The translations under genes were made by a program, and so were the position numbers. A stretch of 56,347 nt of DNA from Tieghemiomyces parasiticus (lineage: Eukaryota > Kickxellomycota > Dimargaritomycetes > Dimargaritales > Dimargaritaceae): contig JANBPT010000208.1 of assembly GCA_027575765.1 (NCBI GenBank), positions 1 to 56,347 on the forward strand, read 5' to 3'. Shown here piece by piece: positions 23,277 to 34,545 of the stretch; positions within the stretch are counted from its first letter, which is position 1; every line of letters starts with the position of its first letter. The notes below the pieces were generated by a model, which was not told the origin of the DNA, did not search any database, and saw only the letters and a list, made by a program, of their open reading frames with translations.

Positions 23277-23617
23277 ATGGCGGACTTTACTTCGTCCGTT
23301 CGTAGCAATGACCTTGCTGAGCCGAGCGCCCTATAGGGGGGCAGGCAGGACCGTGGGATTGAGAAAACGGATACAATGTTCGACGAATAGCGGATTGCAA
23401 GATATACCCGTGGCCCTTTAACCACCCTAATCACCATCAGCATTATACGTCAGCGATACTCATCTGCTATATTTTTTTTCTTCTTCTTTACCTTCCAGGT
23501 TGGCACCAGGACGCGCTCTCCGAACTTTACGATGTTGAGCGGCGACTCCTCCCCCCACCTTCCGCCAACACCGGCCTCTCCCTGACCGGCGGAGTCCGAC
23601 CACCCATGGAAACTTGA
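23277..23617 (+). CDS. Possible small two-exon gene, 47 residues
   Basis: A very good acceptor (TTTTTTTTCTTCTTC, then TTCCAG ending at 23498) precedes an open, protein-like exon (WHQDALSELYDVERRLLPPP, stop TGA at 23615-23617). Upstream, an ATG at 23277 starts MADFTSSV and reaches a weak donor GTAGCA at 23302. Joining 23277-23301 to 23499-23617 keeps the frame and rebuilds an arginine codon, giving a 47-residue protein: a short amphipathic helix followed by a Pro/Gly-rich tail. The donor is poor by the standard of the other introns here, so the first exon may lie elsewhere. I do not recognise the family; such a size and helix could suit a small subunit of a larger complex, which is speculation. 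Confidence 0.3.
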
Positions 23618-24168
23618 CGGTGCCAGTGTAACGCCATTTTAGTCAGTCCCCGACGCACGACTTGCTCAACTTTGCCTAATGGGATATCATTGGCAGGGCT
23701 GCTCCCTTGGGACCGTAAGCCTGGGCCTCGCTTTCGTGGGCTTGGAAGTTCCCAGTAGAGACTGGCACGCTGCCAAAATCCCTGCAATGGCCCAATTTTA
23801 CTTGGCAGCAAAGAACTGTTTGTTAGCTAGGCTCTGTGGACAACTAGGCTAAAAATAAGGGTAGTGTAAAGAGCGCATGCATGTTCTTCCTGTATAAGGA
23901 AAATTAGGGATAGTGGCACTGCGGATGGTTATTGAGAAAAATATATATGCAAATCCATTCCGATTGGCTCCTGATCCGTAAGACCGGAGCCAAGATTGGC
24001 CACTAGGGGGGTAGGAGGGGGGAGGTTGAGTGGTAATGGGCTGGATGGGGAAGAGGGGGGAGATGGGTGGCGCACGCAAGGTGGGACATGTTGGACGTCA
24101 CTAGAGCCAAGCCACTCATCGCGCTCCTTACATATCCATCTCCCCCCTCCCTTCTACAACCTAGGCCG

Positions 24169-24176
24169 TATAAAAT
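24169..24176 (+). promoter_or_regulatory. Possible TATA box of the symporter gene
   Basis: TATAAAAT on the plus strand about 340 bases before the symporter ATG, followed by a C/T-rich leader. Distance is long but possible for a fungal gene with a long 5' UTR. There is no other support. Confidence 0.25.
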
Positions 24177-24517
24177 AAAACCCCAATCTTGCGTACGACC
24201 TTCGCCTCGAACGACCATCGCTAGTGAATCACTGACCCCTGGCATCGACCTGATGACGGCCCCTTCACATCTCTATGCTCTATTATCCCGTAGCTTACGG
24301 TGCTTCTTCCCTGTAGTTGTTCGGCACCATTGTACACCACCTCCCTTTTTTTGAACCTTTGCATGGTAGAACAGCCTCCAAGTCCATCCCCGCCACCCTG
24401 TCTGCATTGGTGCCTTCTCGTGACAGTCAGCGACCTCCGCCCGTGACCTTCCCCCCCTAATTTACTCCCCTGGCAGACCTCGCCACCCTCGCCCCTTTTC
24501 CTCCATAGCACGCCACC

Positions 24518-26161
24518 ATGGGGTCCCTCAGTTACGCGGCAGCCAACGCCCTCGTGTACGTGACGTTAGGCATCTTTATGTGTATTGGTCTCTACGCCGG
24601 CCGACGTACGGGCAATGATAAAGAACAGTTTCTGACGGCGCAAGCCACCCAGGGCGCCTTCTCCCTGGGCCTCAATTTCCTGGCGACCAGCGTCGGCACC
24701 TGGATCCTATTTTCGCTCCCCGAAATTGCCACCATCGCCGGCCTCCTGGGCGTCTTTGCCTACTCCCTCGCCTGTGTGTTTCCGCTCCTCGTCTTCGCGT
24801 GGATCGGACCCATTATCCGCCGCCAGAACCCCGACGGGTTCAGCCTAGTATCGTTTATCCTACGGCGGTTTGGCCCGGCGCTCCACATCCTGTACTGCCT
24901 CATCATGGTGGTGTATATGGTGCTGTTCCTCACGAGCGAGTTCACGGGGATCCGCAGCATTCTGAGTCTGCTGGCCGGGATCGAAGGCGTGGTGCCCGTG
25001 ATCGTCATCGCGGTCGTCACTACGATCTATACGGCCTACGGAGGCCTCCGTTCGTCCATCTTTACCGATGCCATCCAGGCTGCCCTGTCGACTCTCATGA
25101 TCATTATCGCCGTCATCACGGTGGCCACGTCCGTCCGGTTTGATCACACCACGGCGGTGGAGTCCGGGCTGCTCAACTCAACCAAACGCGGGTGGGAACT
25201 TATGTATGTAATGCCCATCGCCGTCACGTTTGCCAATATGTACCACCAGGGGTTCTGGCAGCGGACGTTTTCGGCTCGCGACGACCGCACCCTCATGTGG
25301 AGCTCCGTTGTGGGATCCGTTGCCACTTTGCCTGTCCTCATCCTTATCGGGGTAACGGGCCTGATTGCCGTATGGGCCAAGACGTGGACCCCTGACCAGC
25401 CCGGATACAACGCCTTCTTCACGTTGTTCACGGCCCTGCCCAGTTGGGTCGTCGGACTCACCGTGATTTTGTCCGTCTCCCTGGTGTGCTGCAGCGTAGA
25501 CACCTTGCAGTGCGCCCTGGTCTCGTCCGTCTCGGAGCTGTTCCATAACCGTCTGTCCATCTGGTGGATTCGCGCCCTGGTCATCCTGCTCAATGCCCCC
25601 ACGCTGTACCTGTCGTTGGCCAACATTGACATTCTTCAGCTTTTCCTCGTGGCCGACCTCCTGGCGGCCGCCACCATTTTGCCGGTTCTCCTAGGGCTGA
25701 TCCGCGGCTCCGAACGCTACCTTAACGGGCTCGACGCCTTTTTGGGGGCGGTGGGCGGGTTGGTCAGTGTTGTGGTGTTCGGCACCATCTACTATGGTGA
25801 CATCCACGCCGGCGTCCGCCTGTTGTATCTCGCCGACGGTCTGTACGTCGATGACGAGTCCGTCTTGGGTGCTTTCATTGTTGCTCCCCTGGCCTCTGTG
25901 GTCGTCACCCTGGGCGCCAGCCTACTTCGGATCGCCTTCTACCGTTTGGTACTACGTCGCAACCCGCCCCCGGCCTCCGCCCCGCTGGGGCCTCCCGCCC
26001 CGTTCCCTTGCCACTTAACCCGCTCCGCTGTTCCGTCGGGGGAAGTAACCAATCCCTCCCTCACCGGTCGGGATTCCCGTAGCGACTACGACGCTGACGT
26101 CGCCAGCATCAAGTCCGGCAAGCGTCACAGCTTCACACCTGGACACTATACGGGCGCCTAA
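24518..26161 (+). CDS. Sodium:solute symporter family (SSS) transporter
   Basis: Polytopic plasma-membrane transporter of the SSS/LeuT-fold group, which couples Na+ or H+ entry to uptake of small solutes. It is a single exon of 547 residues. The start is chosen at GCCACCATGG, a strong eukaryotic initiation context. I count about 12-13 hydrophobic segments, beginning with ALVYVTLGIFMCIGLYAG. The family signature region is TIYTAYGGLRSSIFTDAIQA at about 170-190, preceded by FLTSEFTGIRSI. ATSVGTWILFSLPE near 55-70 matches the unwound first-helix region. The last 70 residues are a Pro/Ser-rich cytosolic tail. The closest eukaryotic model is the urea/polyamine transporter Dur3, but this protein is shorter than typical Dur3 and I cannot name the substrate. 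It is the nearest transporter to the synthetase gene, but U2AF lies between them, so a link is not shown. Confidence 0.85.
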   Translation: MGSLSYAAANALVYVTLGIFMCIGLYAGRRTGNDKEQFLTAQATQGAFSLGLNFLATSVGTWILFSLPEIATIAGLLGVFAYSLACVFPLLVFAWIGPIIRRQNPDGFSLVSFILRRFGPALHILYCLIMVVYMVLFLTSEFTGIRSILSLLAGIEGVVPVIVIAVVTTIYTAYGGLRSSIFTDAIQAALSTLMIIIAVITVATSVRFDHTTAVESGLLNSTKRGWELMYVMPIAVTFANMYHQGFWQRTFSARDDRTLMWSSVVGSVATLPVLILIGVTGLIAVWAKTWTPDQPGYNAFFTLFTALPSWVVGLTVILSVSLVCCSVDTLQCALVSSVSELFHNRLSIWWIRALVILLNAPTLYLSLANIDILQLFLVADLLAAATILPVLLGLIRGSERYLNGLDAFLGAVGGLVSVVVFGTIYYGDIHAGVRLLYLADGLYVDDESVLGAFIVAPLASVVVTLGASLLRIAFYRLVLRRNPPPASAPLGPPAPFPCHLTRSAVPSGEVTNPSLTGRDSRSDYDADVASIKSGKRHSFTPGHYTGA

Positions 26162-26405
26162 ATTCCGATGGTAAGCTTCCATCGCCCCCCCCGCCATCTT
26201 CAACTGCCTATACTTCTGGTCAACCTTTGCCTTGCGCTCTTTGCACTGGTTCATTCTACTTGCTATTATTCCCTAAGCACTATCCATGGCGGATAAGCTA
26301 GTCCCGTCGCGGGAAAAATCAAAGCATATTGGTTCAAAAACTATTCATTAAACGGCGGCACAAAATTCTCGATAGACATGGTAAGGGTAGAGAAGCCGCG
26401 TACCA

Positions 26406-28401
26406 TCAGTAGTTTTCGGCCTCGAAGTCGGCCGGGGTAATGTAAGAGGTGAGCACCGTACGCTGGGCAAACTTTCGGCCAGCCAGGGCGCGAAGTGCAT
26501 CGGTGGCCTGACTAAGGGAGGCAAACTCGACAAAGATCTGCCAGGGCGCCAAGAGTGGGATAGACAAAGGACGGGTGTGTTGGGGAGTTAGTAGCGGCTA
26601 ATGTAGCGAATCCCCAGGGAGAAAGCGTCACCTTTTTTCTAAGTGACCAGTCATATAGTCCACCTACCTTGCCGATACCAGGGACCTGCCGACCGGGCTC
26701 AGGCCGCGGGATGCGTACGTTGACCACAGTGCCAAACCGGCCGCATTCCTCTTTGACATCCTCCAGGATATCTGTAGAAAGAAAGAGGGGGGGAGAGAGA
26801 GGGTAGATGTGCGAGGGTGGGTGCGGGAGGAAAATGGTAAATGATGGTCAGCCGACGTTGAAAGGTGGTTGGCGTGGCGACCTAGCCTGCCAAACTGGGT
26901 GCGACAAAATGGGCATTGCGCAATTATACTTACCGGAAAACTCTTCATCATCTCCCAGCTCGTCGGGGGTGACCATGTTCAGCAGCTGGACGATACAGGT
27001 GGGCTGGATGAGCGGGGGCTGACCATGCTCCGTGGCCTGTGAAGCCGACTGGAACGCCGCGGCAAGACTGGGCGGCAGGTGAGTGGACCCACCCGATGTA
27101 GTCGGGGCTGTGGGTGGGTACGCGTTGGCCCCGGTGCCACCGTAGGGCATTGCCGCTTGACCGTACCCACCAGGACGGCCACCCCCGCTACCATGCATAC
27201 CGGACTGTCCGCCCGCACCGCCACCGCTGGAAGACGCTGGCTGGACCACAAGTCGACGGTCGCCTAGTTCCATACCATTGAGACCCTGACAGACCGACTC
27301 GATCACCTCGGGCTGCATGAATTCGCAAAAGGCGAACCCGCGGGACTCGTTGGTATCCGAATCTTTGACCAGGTGGAACCCCTTGAGGGGGCCGAAGGAC
27401 TGCAGAAGTTCGATGAGCTGAGTCTCAGTAATATGGCGCGGGATCGACCCAATGTAGATTTTATGAGGCGAGTTGGGGATGTGACTGGAGATGCCACCGG
27501 ACCCGAGGGGCGCCGCCGACCCCAGCTCAGACTGGTTACTATGACTACGGCCGGCAGTGAGACCACCGGCGGTGGTAGCAGGATCGGGGATCCCCAGGGT
27601 CGAATAGTAGTCCTTGGGCCGTCTAAGTCTGAGCTCGTTCTGGTTAAAGACCACGCCGTCCATGGCCAGGGCGATCTCCGCCAATTCAGGGGTTTGGAAC
27701 TCCACAAAGGCGAAGCCCTTCTCGGCGTTGACGTGGCACCGGTTGATGGCCCGGTCATAAGGTCGGATGGCCTCAGCCTGGACGAGCAGGGCGACGAAAA
27801 AGTCGCTGAGGGCAGCATGATCAGCATCCTGGCCTAGGTTACCTACGTAGAGGCGCAGCTTGACCCGGGTTATCGGATCGACATCATTAGCGACGGAGCG
27901 GCCACCGCCCAAGGGGATAGTATTGGCCGAAGACCCCGTGGGCCGCCGCGAGCGGTCGTCCATCCGGCGGTCGCGATGCCGGGAGTCTCGACCGTCGCGT
28001 CGATCAGTATCGGGCCTGGTAGCCATGGTATGGATTGGTAAGAGAAACTTACCGCTGGCCTTGGCCTCGGCTGCCGATACCCCTTCGAACCCTTCGGGAG
28101 CTTTGTCCCACAGGTTGACCGGGCGACGCCAGCGGTCGAGTGGACTCACCGACCGGCGGTGGCGGCGTCGATGACGATCCGGGGAGCGCGAGGTTCGCTG
28201 GGAATGCCGGGTACGGCCATGACGTCCGTTGTGGTCATCCACTTCGCTGAAGTCCCGTTCGCGGTTACGACCCTGGTGCCGACGACGGTCATTGTCGCGA
28301 TGGCGATCTTCACTGGGTTGGCGACTCAGGTCGCGTTTACGCGAAGATTCGGTTCGGGCCGGAGACAACACTTCATGTGGTGGAGCTGGCGGATACGACA
28401 T
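26406..28401 (-). CDS. U2AF2: Splicing factor U2AF large subunit
   Basis: Binds the polypyrimidine tract at 3' splice sites and recruits U2 snRNP in the nucleus. Exons 28401-26934, 26771-26668 and 26537-26406 give 567 residues. Residues 20-95 are an Arg/Ser/Asp-rich RS-like region. RRPVNLWDKAPEGFE (Trp98) is the ligand motif that docks on the small U2AF subunit. RRM1 has RNP2 LYVGNL (184-189) and RNP1 KGFAFVEF (228-235). RRM2 has IYIGSI (315-320) and RGFAFCEF (354-361). A Gly/Pro-rich linker leads to the third, UHM-type RRM: VQLLNMVTPDELGDDEEF, VKEECGRFGTVVNVRIPRP, IFVEF and the UHM signature RKF (545-547). The last 79 residues appear only after splicing. A donor-like GTAAGT near 28050 (minus) is not used: the in-frame residues align with the linker of human U2AF65, and removal would shift the frame. 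S. pombe Prp2 is the fungal equivalent. Confidence 0.93.
26538..26667 (-). other. U2AF2: Intron 2 of U2AF2
   Basis: 130 bases with donor GTAGGT and acceptor CTGGCAG. The phase-0 join makes PGIGK-IFVEFASL, the RNP1 region of the UHM domain. Confidence 0.9.
26772..26933 (-). other. U2AF2: Intron 1 of U2AF2
   Basis: 162 bases with donor GTAAGT, a long pyrimidine tract (CCCCCTCTTTCTTTCTACAG) and acceptor ending at 26772. It splits a GAT codon: DDEEFS-D-ILEDVKEEC. Confidence 0.9.
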
Positions 28402-30061
28402 GATTGGGCTTAAGGCGACAAGAGAATGTGGCTAGACTGTGATGCGATAGGAACAATGGACACAAAAGCCGTAAAACCAGTCTACGTCGCGGGCAGGTGA
28501 AAGAAGTTTACGGCGCGAGAAGAAAACTAAAAAAAAAAACCTACCCCCAATAGTCAGATGTGGAATCCCCCATATTTAGCCATCCCTAAAAGCCTATGAG
28601 TCGGCAAGGGATCGAGGGTTGAGCATGTGCGCCTACGCGCGGCCAGCGCAGAGTCTATTTGACGACAGGCAGATAGGGGGTTCGCTCGCTATCAGCCAGC
28701 CGTGCCGGTTTGGGCCTACCGGTCTACTTTAATGCCAACGGGCTCGAATTCTCTCCTTGTCTTATATGTGTGGTAAGACGGAGTAGGCTGTCAGATTATC
28801 GGGTTGATCTTTATTAGCACGTGTATGATAGGCATCTCAGGTGAAGTGAATTTTTATTGAAAGCGAATCTAAGGCAGGCAACTTGATGGTCATAATTTGC
28901 CATCCACAGGGAAACATTGAAATGCACCTCATACTCCTCAAGCTATGGCAAGGGACCGGGCGAGTTACTATTGTAACCGAGGTGCACCCCAGGAAGTCTC
29001 TCGGTCCAAGAAAGCCGCCTCCCTTCAGAATCCACCTTCCTGATGGATTATCAAAAAACTTTTATCACGGATTAGTACTATTCTTTGGGAAATATGAGGA
29101 CGGCAACCTTCCGACGCCGGAAGTGATCCCGACTCAATTTTGGATCCTCTTCTTCATGGAGATAGTCCCAGAACCACGAGCCTCAAGCCACACCAACCGG
29201 TTTCGCGTCATCTCTCGAACCACACCAATGTAACGACGACGAACCGACCATAATTTTATGTTCGTGTCGTAGGGTAAAACCACCCCAGAGGAGATTTTGG
29301 GTTAAGCGGTATAGAGTGAGAGTTTAGTAAGGGAAAGTGACTACAAAAATGAAACGCTATGGAAGAAATTGAGTGGTGTGGGGTAAGCTATTGTTTATTG
29401 TGTAGCGACCCAGAGGGTCTTTTATACGGAAGGACATCCAGCATCCTTCACCGCGGCTACGGGTTGGGTAAGGCGAGCCCAAGGACGATAGGGCAAGGCA
29501 GGGCTGGCGCCAGAGCGAATATGCAGGCAGATGCGCGACTGCCGGATCAACGGGAAGAATAAAGAGGGAGGTGGAGTCCTAAAAGGATAGAGGCGGGGAC
29601 GCCTGTCAAAGTAGAAGACGCCATCCGGTAGATCAGGAAGGGTGGTGTTGCTGCAAAGGGTTATTATATATAGGAATATGCTAGGGGAAAATGGGGGCAA
29701 AACAAAGAGACCACAGCTGAGCGGGTCAGTAATTTAAGGTACGACAGTTCGATTGGTGTGTAATAAAATATCGTTTCTTTATTCTATTCTGCCTGCTCGC
29801 CGGTAACCCCCCTCCCCTAAGTCTTTCCTCTAGTTACCCCCTTTCTCTCGGGCTACACACCTCATCATACTACTATCGAATGTATCCCTGTATCACCATT
29901 ATTTCGTTTCTGGCTATACTATATTAAAAATATCCGGTCCCCATAATATTGACGATGACTAACAGTGCAAGAAACACATAAAACTAACGGGCCTCACTGG
30001 GGGAGGGAATTAAGAAGATTTCATGTATATGTATATAATAATTGCGACCAAGTTAGGCGAC
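28402..30061. other. Spacer between U2AF2 and the synthetase gene
   Basis: About 1.7 kb containing the U2AF2 promoter (minus) and the synthetase 3' UTR (minus). Base composition is less GC-rich than the flanking genes. Open stretches at 28883-29233 and 29359-29562 (plus) have no motif or codon bias. No release domain or tailoring enzyme is encoded in any frame here, so the synthetase really ends at 30062. Confidence 0.45.
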
Positions 30062-33000
30062 CTAGGCACGATTAGAAACTGAACGTAGCAGTTGCTCTAG
30101 GGTTTCGCGCCAGGTGGTGGCGAGGCGCTCAATATTGGAAGTGGCAAAAACGTCGGTACTGTAGCCGACGTTGATGGCCAGTCGATCGTCATCATGGAAG
30201 CACAAAAAGTCGAGCAAATAGGGCCAGCAGTTGGCTAGACCGAGCTGACTGTACTCACGCATAATGTCAGCACGACTCTGGAAGAGCTGGCTGGTGGAGC
30301 GTACACCGGTGGCGTCCACCCGGCCAAGGTAGTTGAAGGCGTACTGCGGGACAGAGCCGAGTCGCTCCCGGTCGGCAGCAGACCGATGCCTGAGAAGCGG
30401 GTAGGTGAAGCCACGGTGCGGAATGGTGCGAAGGGCCGCCTGTACCTTGCGCAGGGTCCCGGTGAGTGATTCGTGCGGGTCTGCGGCAGTCAGGCTTACT
30501 GGGTACAGCGCGGTAAACCACCCTACGGTGCGGGACACATCGTAACCAGGCAGGTGAGCCTGGCGGCCGTGGGACTGGAACTCGAGTACTAGGCCGGCGC
30601 GGTCTGGATAGCAGGTGACGAAGGCGCGCACGAGAGCAGTGAGCATTAGCTCCAGAGGTTCGGCACCCAGAGCCTCGGCAGCGGGGCCGAAGAGTGCTCG
30701 TGTGAGGTTGGCATCCAGGTACGTGGTGGCCCCAGTCTGGGAGACCACGGTGCGGGTGGCTGCCGTCAGGGGATAGTCCGGCGCGATCGGTGGGTGGGAG
30801 GGCATGTCAGGCCAGTCGGTAGGCTGGAGCTGGCGGGCCCATTCGGTCAGGAGAGCGGACCAACGCCGAAACCCTAGGGTCTTAGGTGGTAGGGAGAACC
30901 CGCGCATCAGGGTTTCCAGGTCCTCCACCAGGATACGCAGCGAGACGAGATCCACAACGAGGTGGTGGGCAGTAAAGAGGAAATACTGCTGGTCGCCAAT
31001 GTCAAAAACACCGGCCCGGACTAGCGGGCCCTCGGCATAGTTGAGTCCGTCCAGGAATGACGGGATGAGGTCTCGCATAGCCTGCTCGCTGGCCACGGCG
31101 TGGTAGCTAAGCCAGTCGGTCACCTCGGGTGCATCGTCAGCCACCCATCCGGTCAGTGTGGCTGCACCTTCACTGGTATCGTTGATCGGACCGCAACCAT
31201 CGTACCGGCTGCGCAACAGGTCGTGGTGGCGCATGAGGGCCAGAAGCACCTGCTGCCAGCGAGTGAGCGGATGGACGGTGGCCGACTGTAGGAGGATTGA
31301 CAGGCGAAACTCGTGAGGAGCGGCGAGATTCATCCGGAAGAAGTTGCGCTGCACCGGAGTTAGGGTGAACTGACCTGTCGCGGTGTCCGCTTCGGAATAG
31401 ACGGTGGCGTCTGCGGTGGGGGTACAAGACCGGGCCAGGTCACGGACGGTGCGTTGGCGATCAATGTCCGCTAGGCGGAGGTCGAGGCCGGCGGACCGGC
31501 ACTTGGCCGCCAGGTGTACGGCGACGAGAGAATCGCCACCGAGTTGGAAGAAAGTGGCGGTTGGGTTCAGTGTGGAACGATCTTTCTGTAGTACATCGGC
31601 CAGGATATCGAGTAGAGTGCCTAGATTGGGTAGGTCCTGGGCTAGCGATTCGGTGGGTAGGGTCGGGACCGCAGAAGTGAGTGATGTCACTTCCAAGGCG
31701 GGTAGGGCCCGCCGGTCCACTCTACCCTGCGGAGTACGAGGCAACGTATCCAGGGTGGCCAAAGACTCGGGAACCATGTGAGCTGGTAAGAGGGTACGCA
31801 CCGTGGCCAGGACGGCCGCACTGTCTAGCGACGCAGGGGTTACGAATCCGACCAGGTGGCCCCGCTGCACGGCGGCGTAGGCGTTGTCAACCCCTGGGTG
31901 GGCCAACAGGGCAGCTTTCACGTCACCCAATTCCACGCGGAACCCCTGCACCTTGACTTGATCGTCCAGGCGGCCCACGAAGGCGATGCTACCCTGGGCG
32001 TCCAGGAGGCGTACAGCGTCCCCCGTGCGGTAGACCCGGCCAGGTCCGAAGGGGTTGGGGAGGAACTGTGCGGCAGTGAGTTCGGAGCGACTGAAGTACT
32101 CGCGCGCGAGAGTCGCACCACTAATGTAGAGCTCGCCCACAGTACCGATAGGGACGGGCCGTTGGTGGGCATCGAGTACATAGCCCAGGGCCCCGCGGAT
32201 AGGGGTCAGGTTAATGGGATCGCCCGCGGCGAGTACGGTAGCGTGGGAGTATATTGAAGTCTCGCAGGATCCGTAGCAATGAACCAGGCGGACATGGGTC
32301 GACCAGCGGTGTGCCAGCGCTGGCGGCAGGACTTCGCCACCCACCACCACGCAGCGTAGGCGCGGGCTAAGGGTCGGGTCGAGGGTGGCCAGGAGGGACG
32401 GGGTGCAGCTGAGCACGGTACTGGTAGCAAGGACATCGGGCAAGTAGAGCGGGGCTGTCACCACCGTAGCGCCCGCAAGCAAGGGAACCCAAAGCTCAGC
32501 GATCGCAGCGTCACACGCCGGGGCCAGGACGGGGCTGACCACGTCGTCGGCACGGGGCTGTATGATCTCAGAGATGCCAGTGAGACTAGCGGCAGCGGCA
32601 GCGTGATCGATCCATACTCCCTTGGGGTGGTCAGTGGAGCCGGAAGTGTAGACCATCCAGGCGGGGTCCTGAGGGGTCACTTCAGGCAGGTCAACCGGAT
32701 CCGCGGTGTCGGCATCAGCCAAGTCGCCCCAGGCGGGGTTTAACGCGGAGGTGCGCACGTGGGTGGGGAGGGCCGCAACCACAGCCTCATCGACCCCTGT
32801 CCCGACAAGCACGCACAAAACAGGCATGTCTTGTAGGATATATGTGAGATGCTCGGTCGGGTGGATCGGGTCGAGCACAAGGAAGGCAGCGCCGGCGCGC
32901 CAGGCGGTCAATTGGCCCACGGCCAGCTCGGCGCGGTCGGCTGTAAGCAGAGCGACCACGGGGGGCCGGGAGGCCGGGGTACCTACAGCGATCACGGTCT

Positions 33001-34545
33001 CTAGGAGTCGGACGGCTAGGTGGCCGGCCCGGCGCCAGAAGGAGTTGTAGGTCAGGGTCCGGTCATCGGAGAGGCGCATGGCTACGCGGTCGGGAGTGGC
33101 CTGGGTCCGGGCCTCGATCAGCGCCAGGACGGAGGTGGTCGGACCGGTAGGTTCCAGCGCGTCCCTGGGGGTCAACTGAGTTGCCTCATCGGTGTCGAAC
33201 ACGTCCACCGACCCAAGAGAAGCGGCAGGCTCTGCGCAGGCCAGTCGATAAACAGCCGTCGTGAAGTGATGGGCCAGACGGCCTACGAAGTCGGGTTCAA
33301 ACTTGGCCGGTTGGTACTCCACCTTGACGGTTAGCGTGTCGTCGTGTACGAAAGCGCACAGGGATAGGTCAAAGTCCGTGTGCTCTACACCATATTCGCC
33401 CGTCACGGTGATTGGACAGTCCGGGTCGGGCTCGCCTACTGGGTAGTTCTCGTAAACCAGGGCGGTGTTAAAGAGCGCAGTACCCGGTCCCAGCGGTCCC
33501 CAGCGGTGTATATCGGTTAGGCGGCAGTGTTCAAACCGGACGCCGTCTGCGGCCTGGCCGTGCAGTCCCCGGAGCCACCCGTCTACAGGGACAGTGGGGT
33601 CCACGTCGACGCGGAAGGGCACGTTGTTAATGCACAGGCCGATGAGCTGGTCCATGTTGGTCACTGGCAGGTTCCGGCCGGAGACCACCACACCAAAAGT
33701 GACAGAAGCTCGGTCCGTGTACCGGTGTAGAACCAGACCCCAGGCGGCGCGAAGCAACGTGGCGAAGGTAATCCCGCGGGATTGCACACGGTGGTTTAGG
33801 CCGGCCATCCCTGGGAGGTCCACCGTCACAAAGTTGCTGAGTTTCGGTTCGGGCTCCGCTGCCGTGGTGGTCTTGGGGACCGGTATGGGCGGGCCGCTTA
33901 GAACGGTAGGCTCGGTAATCCCGGAAAGTAGGTTGGCCCAATGCATACGGGCCTCCTCCGCGTCCTGATGGACCAGATAGCGGATGAAGGCTTCGTAATC
34001 GGCGACCGCGGTGGGTAGGGCCCGGTCGATGTAGTGGGCTAGCAGCTGGGCAATCATGAGTGCACTAGACCAGCCGTCGGCCAGGGAGTGGTGAACGGTG
34101 AAGAGGAACCGGTGGCGATCTGCCCCGACCCGAATCAGAGCGAACCGAAGTAGAGGCTCGTGCGGACGGAACCCCCGCTGGCGGTCCCGGCCGAGGTAGT
34201 CTCGCTCCCACTCCGAATAGTTCTCGGCCAGGTCTGTGAGGTCAGCCTCGTACCAGAGCGCCGTGAATTGTTTGAGGACCAGCTGGAGGTGGGCCCCGCC
34301 CAGGGCCGGACTACCCAATAAGAACCGGGTTCGCAGGATAGCGTGGGCCTGGCCGACTGCGTCCCAGGCGCGCTTAAACCGGGCCGGATCAAGGGGCCCA
34401 CGCACGTCGAATGCGGTTTGTACGGTGTAGGAGGTCGCGTCTCGCAGCAGAGCCCCCAGCAGGCCTTCCTGCAGCGGCGCACACGGGTACAATGTTTCGA
34501 TCTGGCGAAGGTCTAGGCCGAGGCGGGGCAACTCGGTTTCCACAA
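30062..34545 (-). other. NRPS module 6: C6-A5-T5-E5, degenerate and terminal
   Basis: C6 looks active (IETLYPCAPLQEGLL and TVHHSLADGWSS near 6655), and T5 keeps Ser7510. A5 departs from consensus at three core motifs: YTSGSTDHPKG instead of TGRPKG, CYGSCET instead of YGPTE, and GRVD with Arg7446 where the catalytic A10 lysine belongs. E5 keeps TAHHLVVDL and RTVGWFTALYPV, but the EGHGR motif reads QSHGR, with Gln7828 replacing the catalytic Glu. The protein stops just after E5. Confidence 0.85.

Larger units (their letters stand above)
23096..24517. other. Spacer between RFC4 and the symporter
   Basis: About 1.4 kb. The left part holds the RFC4 3' UTR; the right part is the symporter promoter and C/T-rich leader. 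One candidate small spliced gene lies inside (23277-23617, listed separately). Apart from that, frames are stop-rich. The minus-strand open stretch 23527-23811 has no recognisable motif. Confidence 0.4.

Noticed and set aside
24518..26161. Naming the symporter as urea transporter Dur3
   Set aside because: The fold and signature fit the SSS family, but length and loops differ from typical Dur3, and substrate residues cannot be judged by eye.
28014..28050. A donor-like GTAAGT and acceptor-like CCAG in the first exon of U2AF2
   Set aside because: The interval is only about 37 bases, removal shifts the frame, and the in-frame residues correspond to the linker after the WDxxPxGFE motif in known U2AF large subunits.
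28883..29233. 116-codon plus-strand frame between U2AF2 and the synthetase
   Set aside because: No motif, composition like the spacer, and it probably overlaps the 3' UTR of the synthetase on the other strand.
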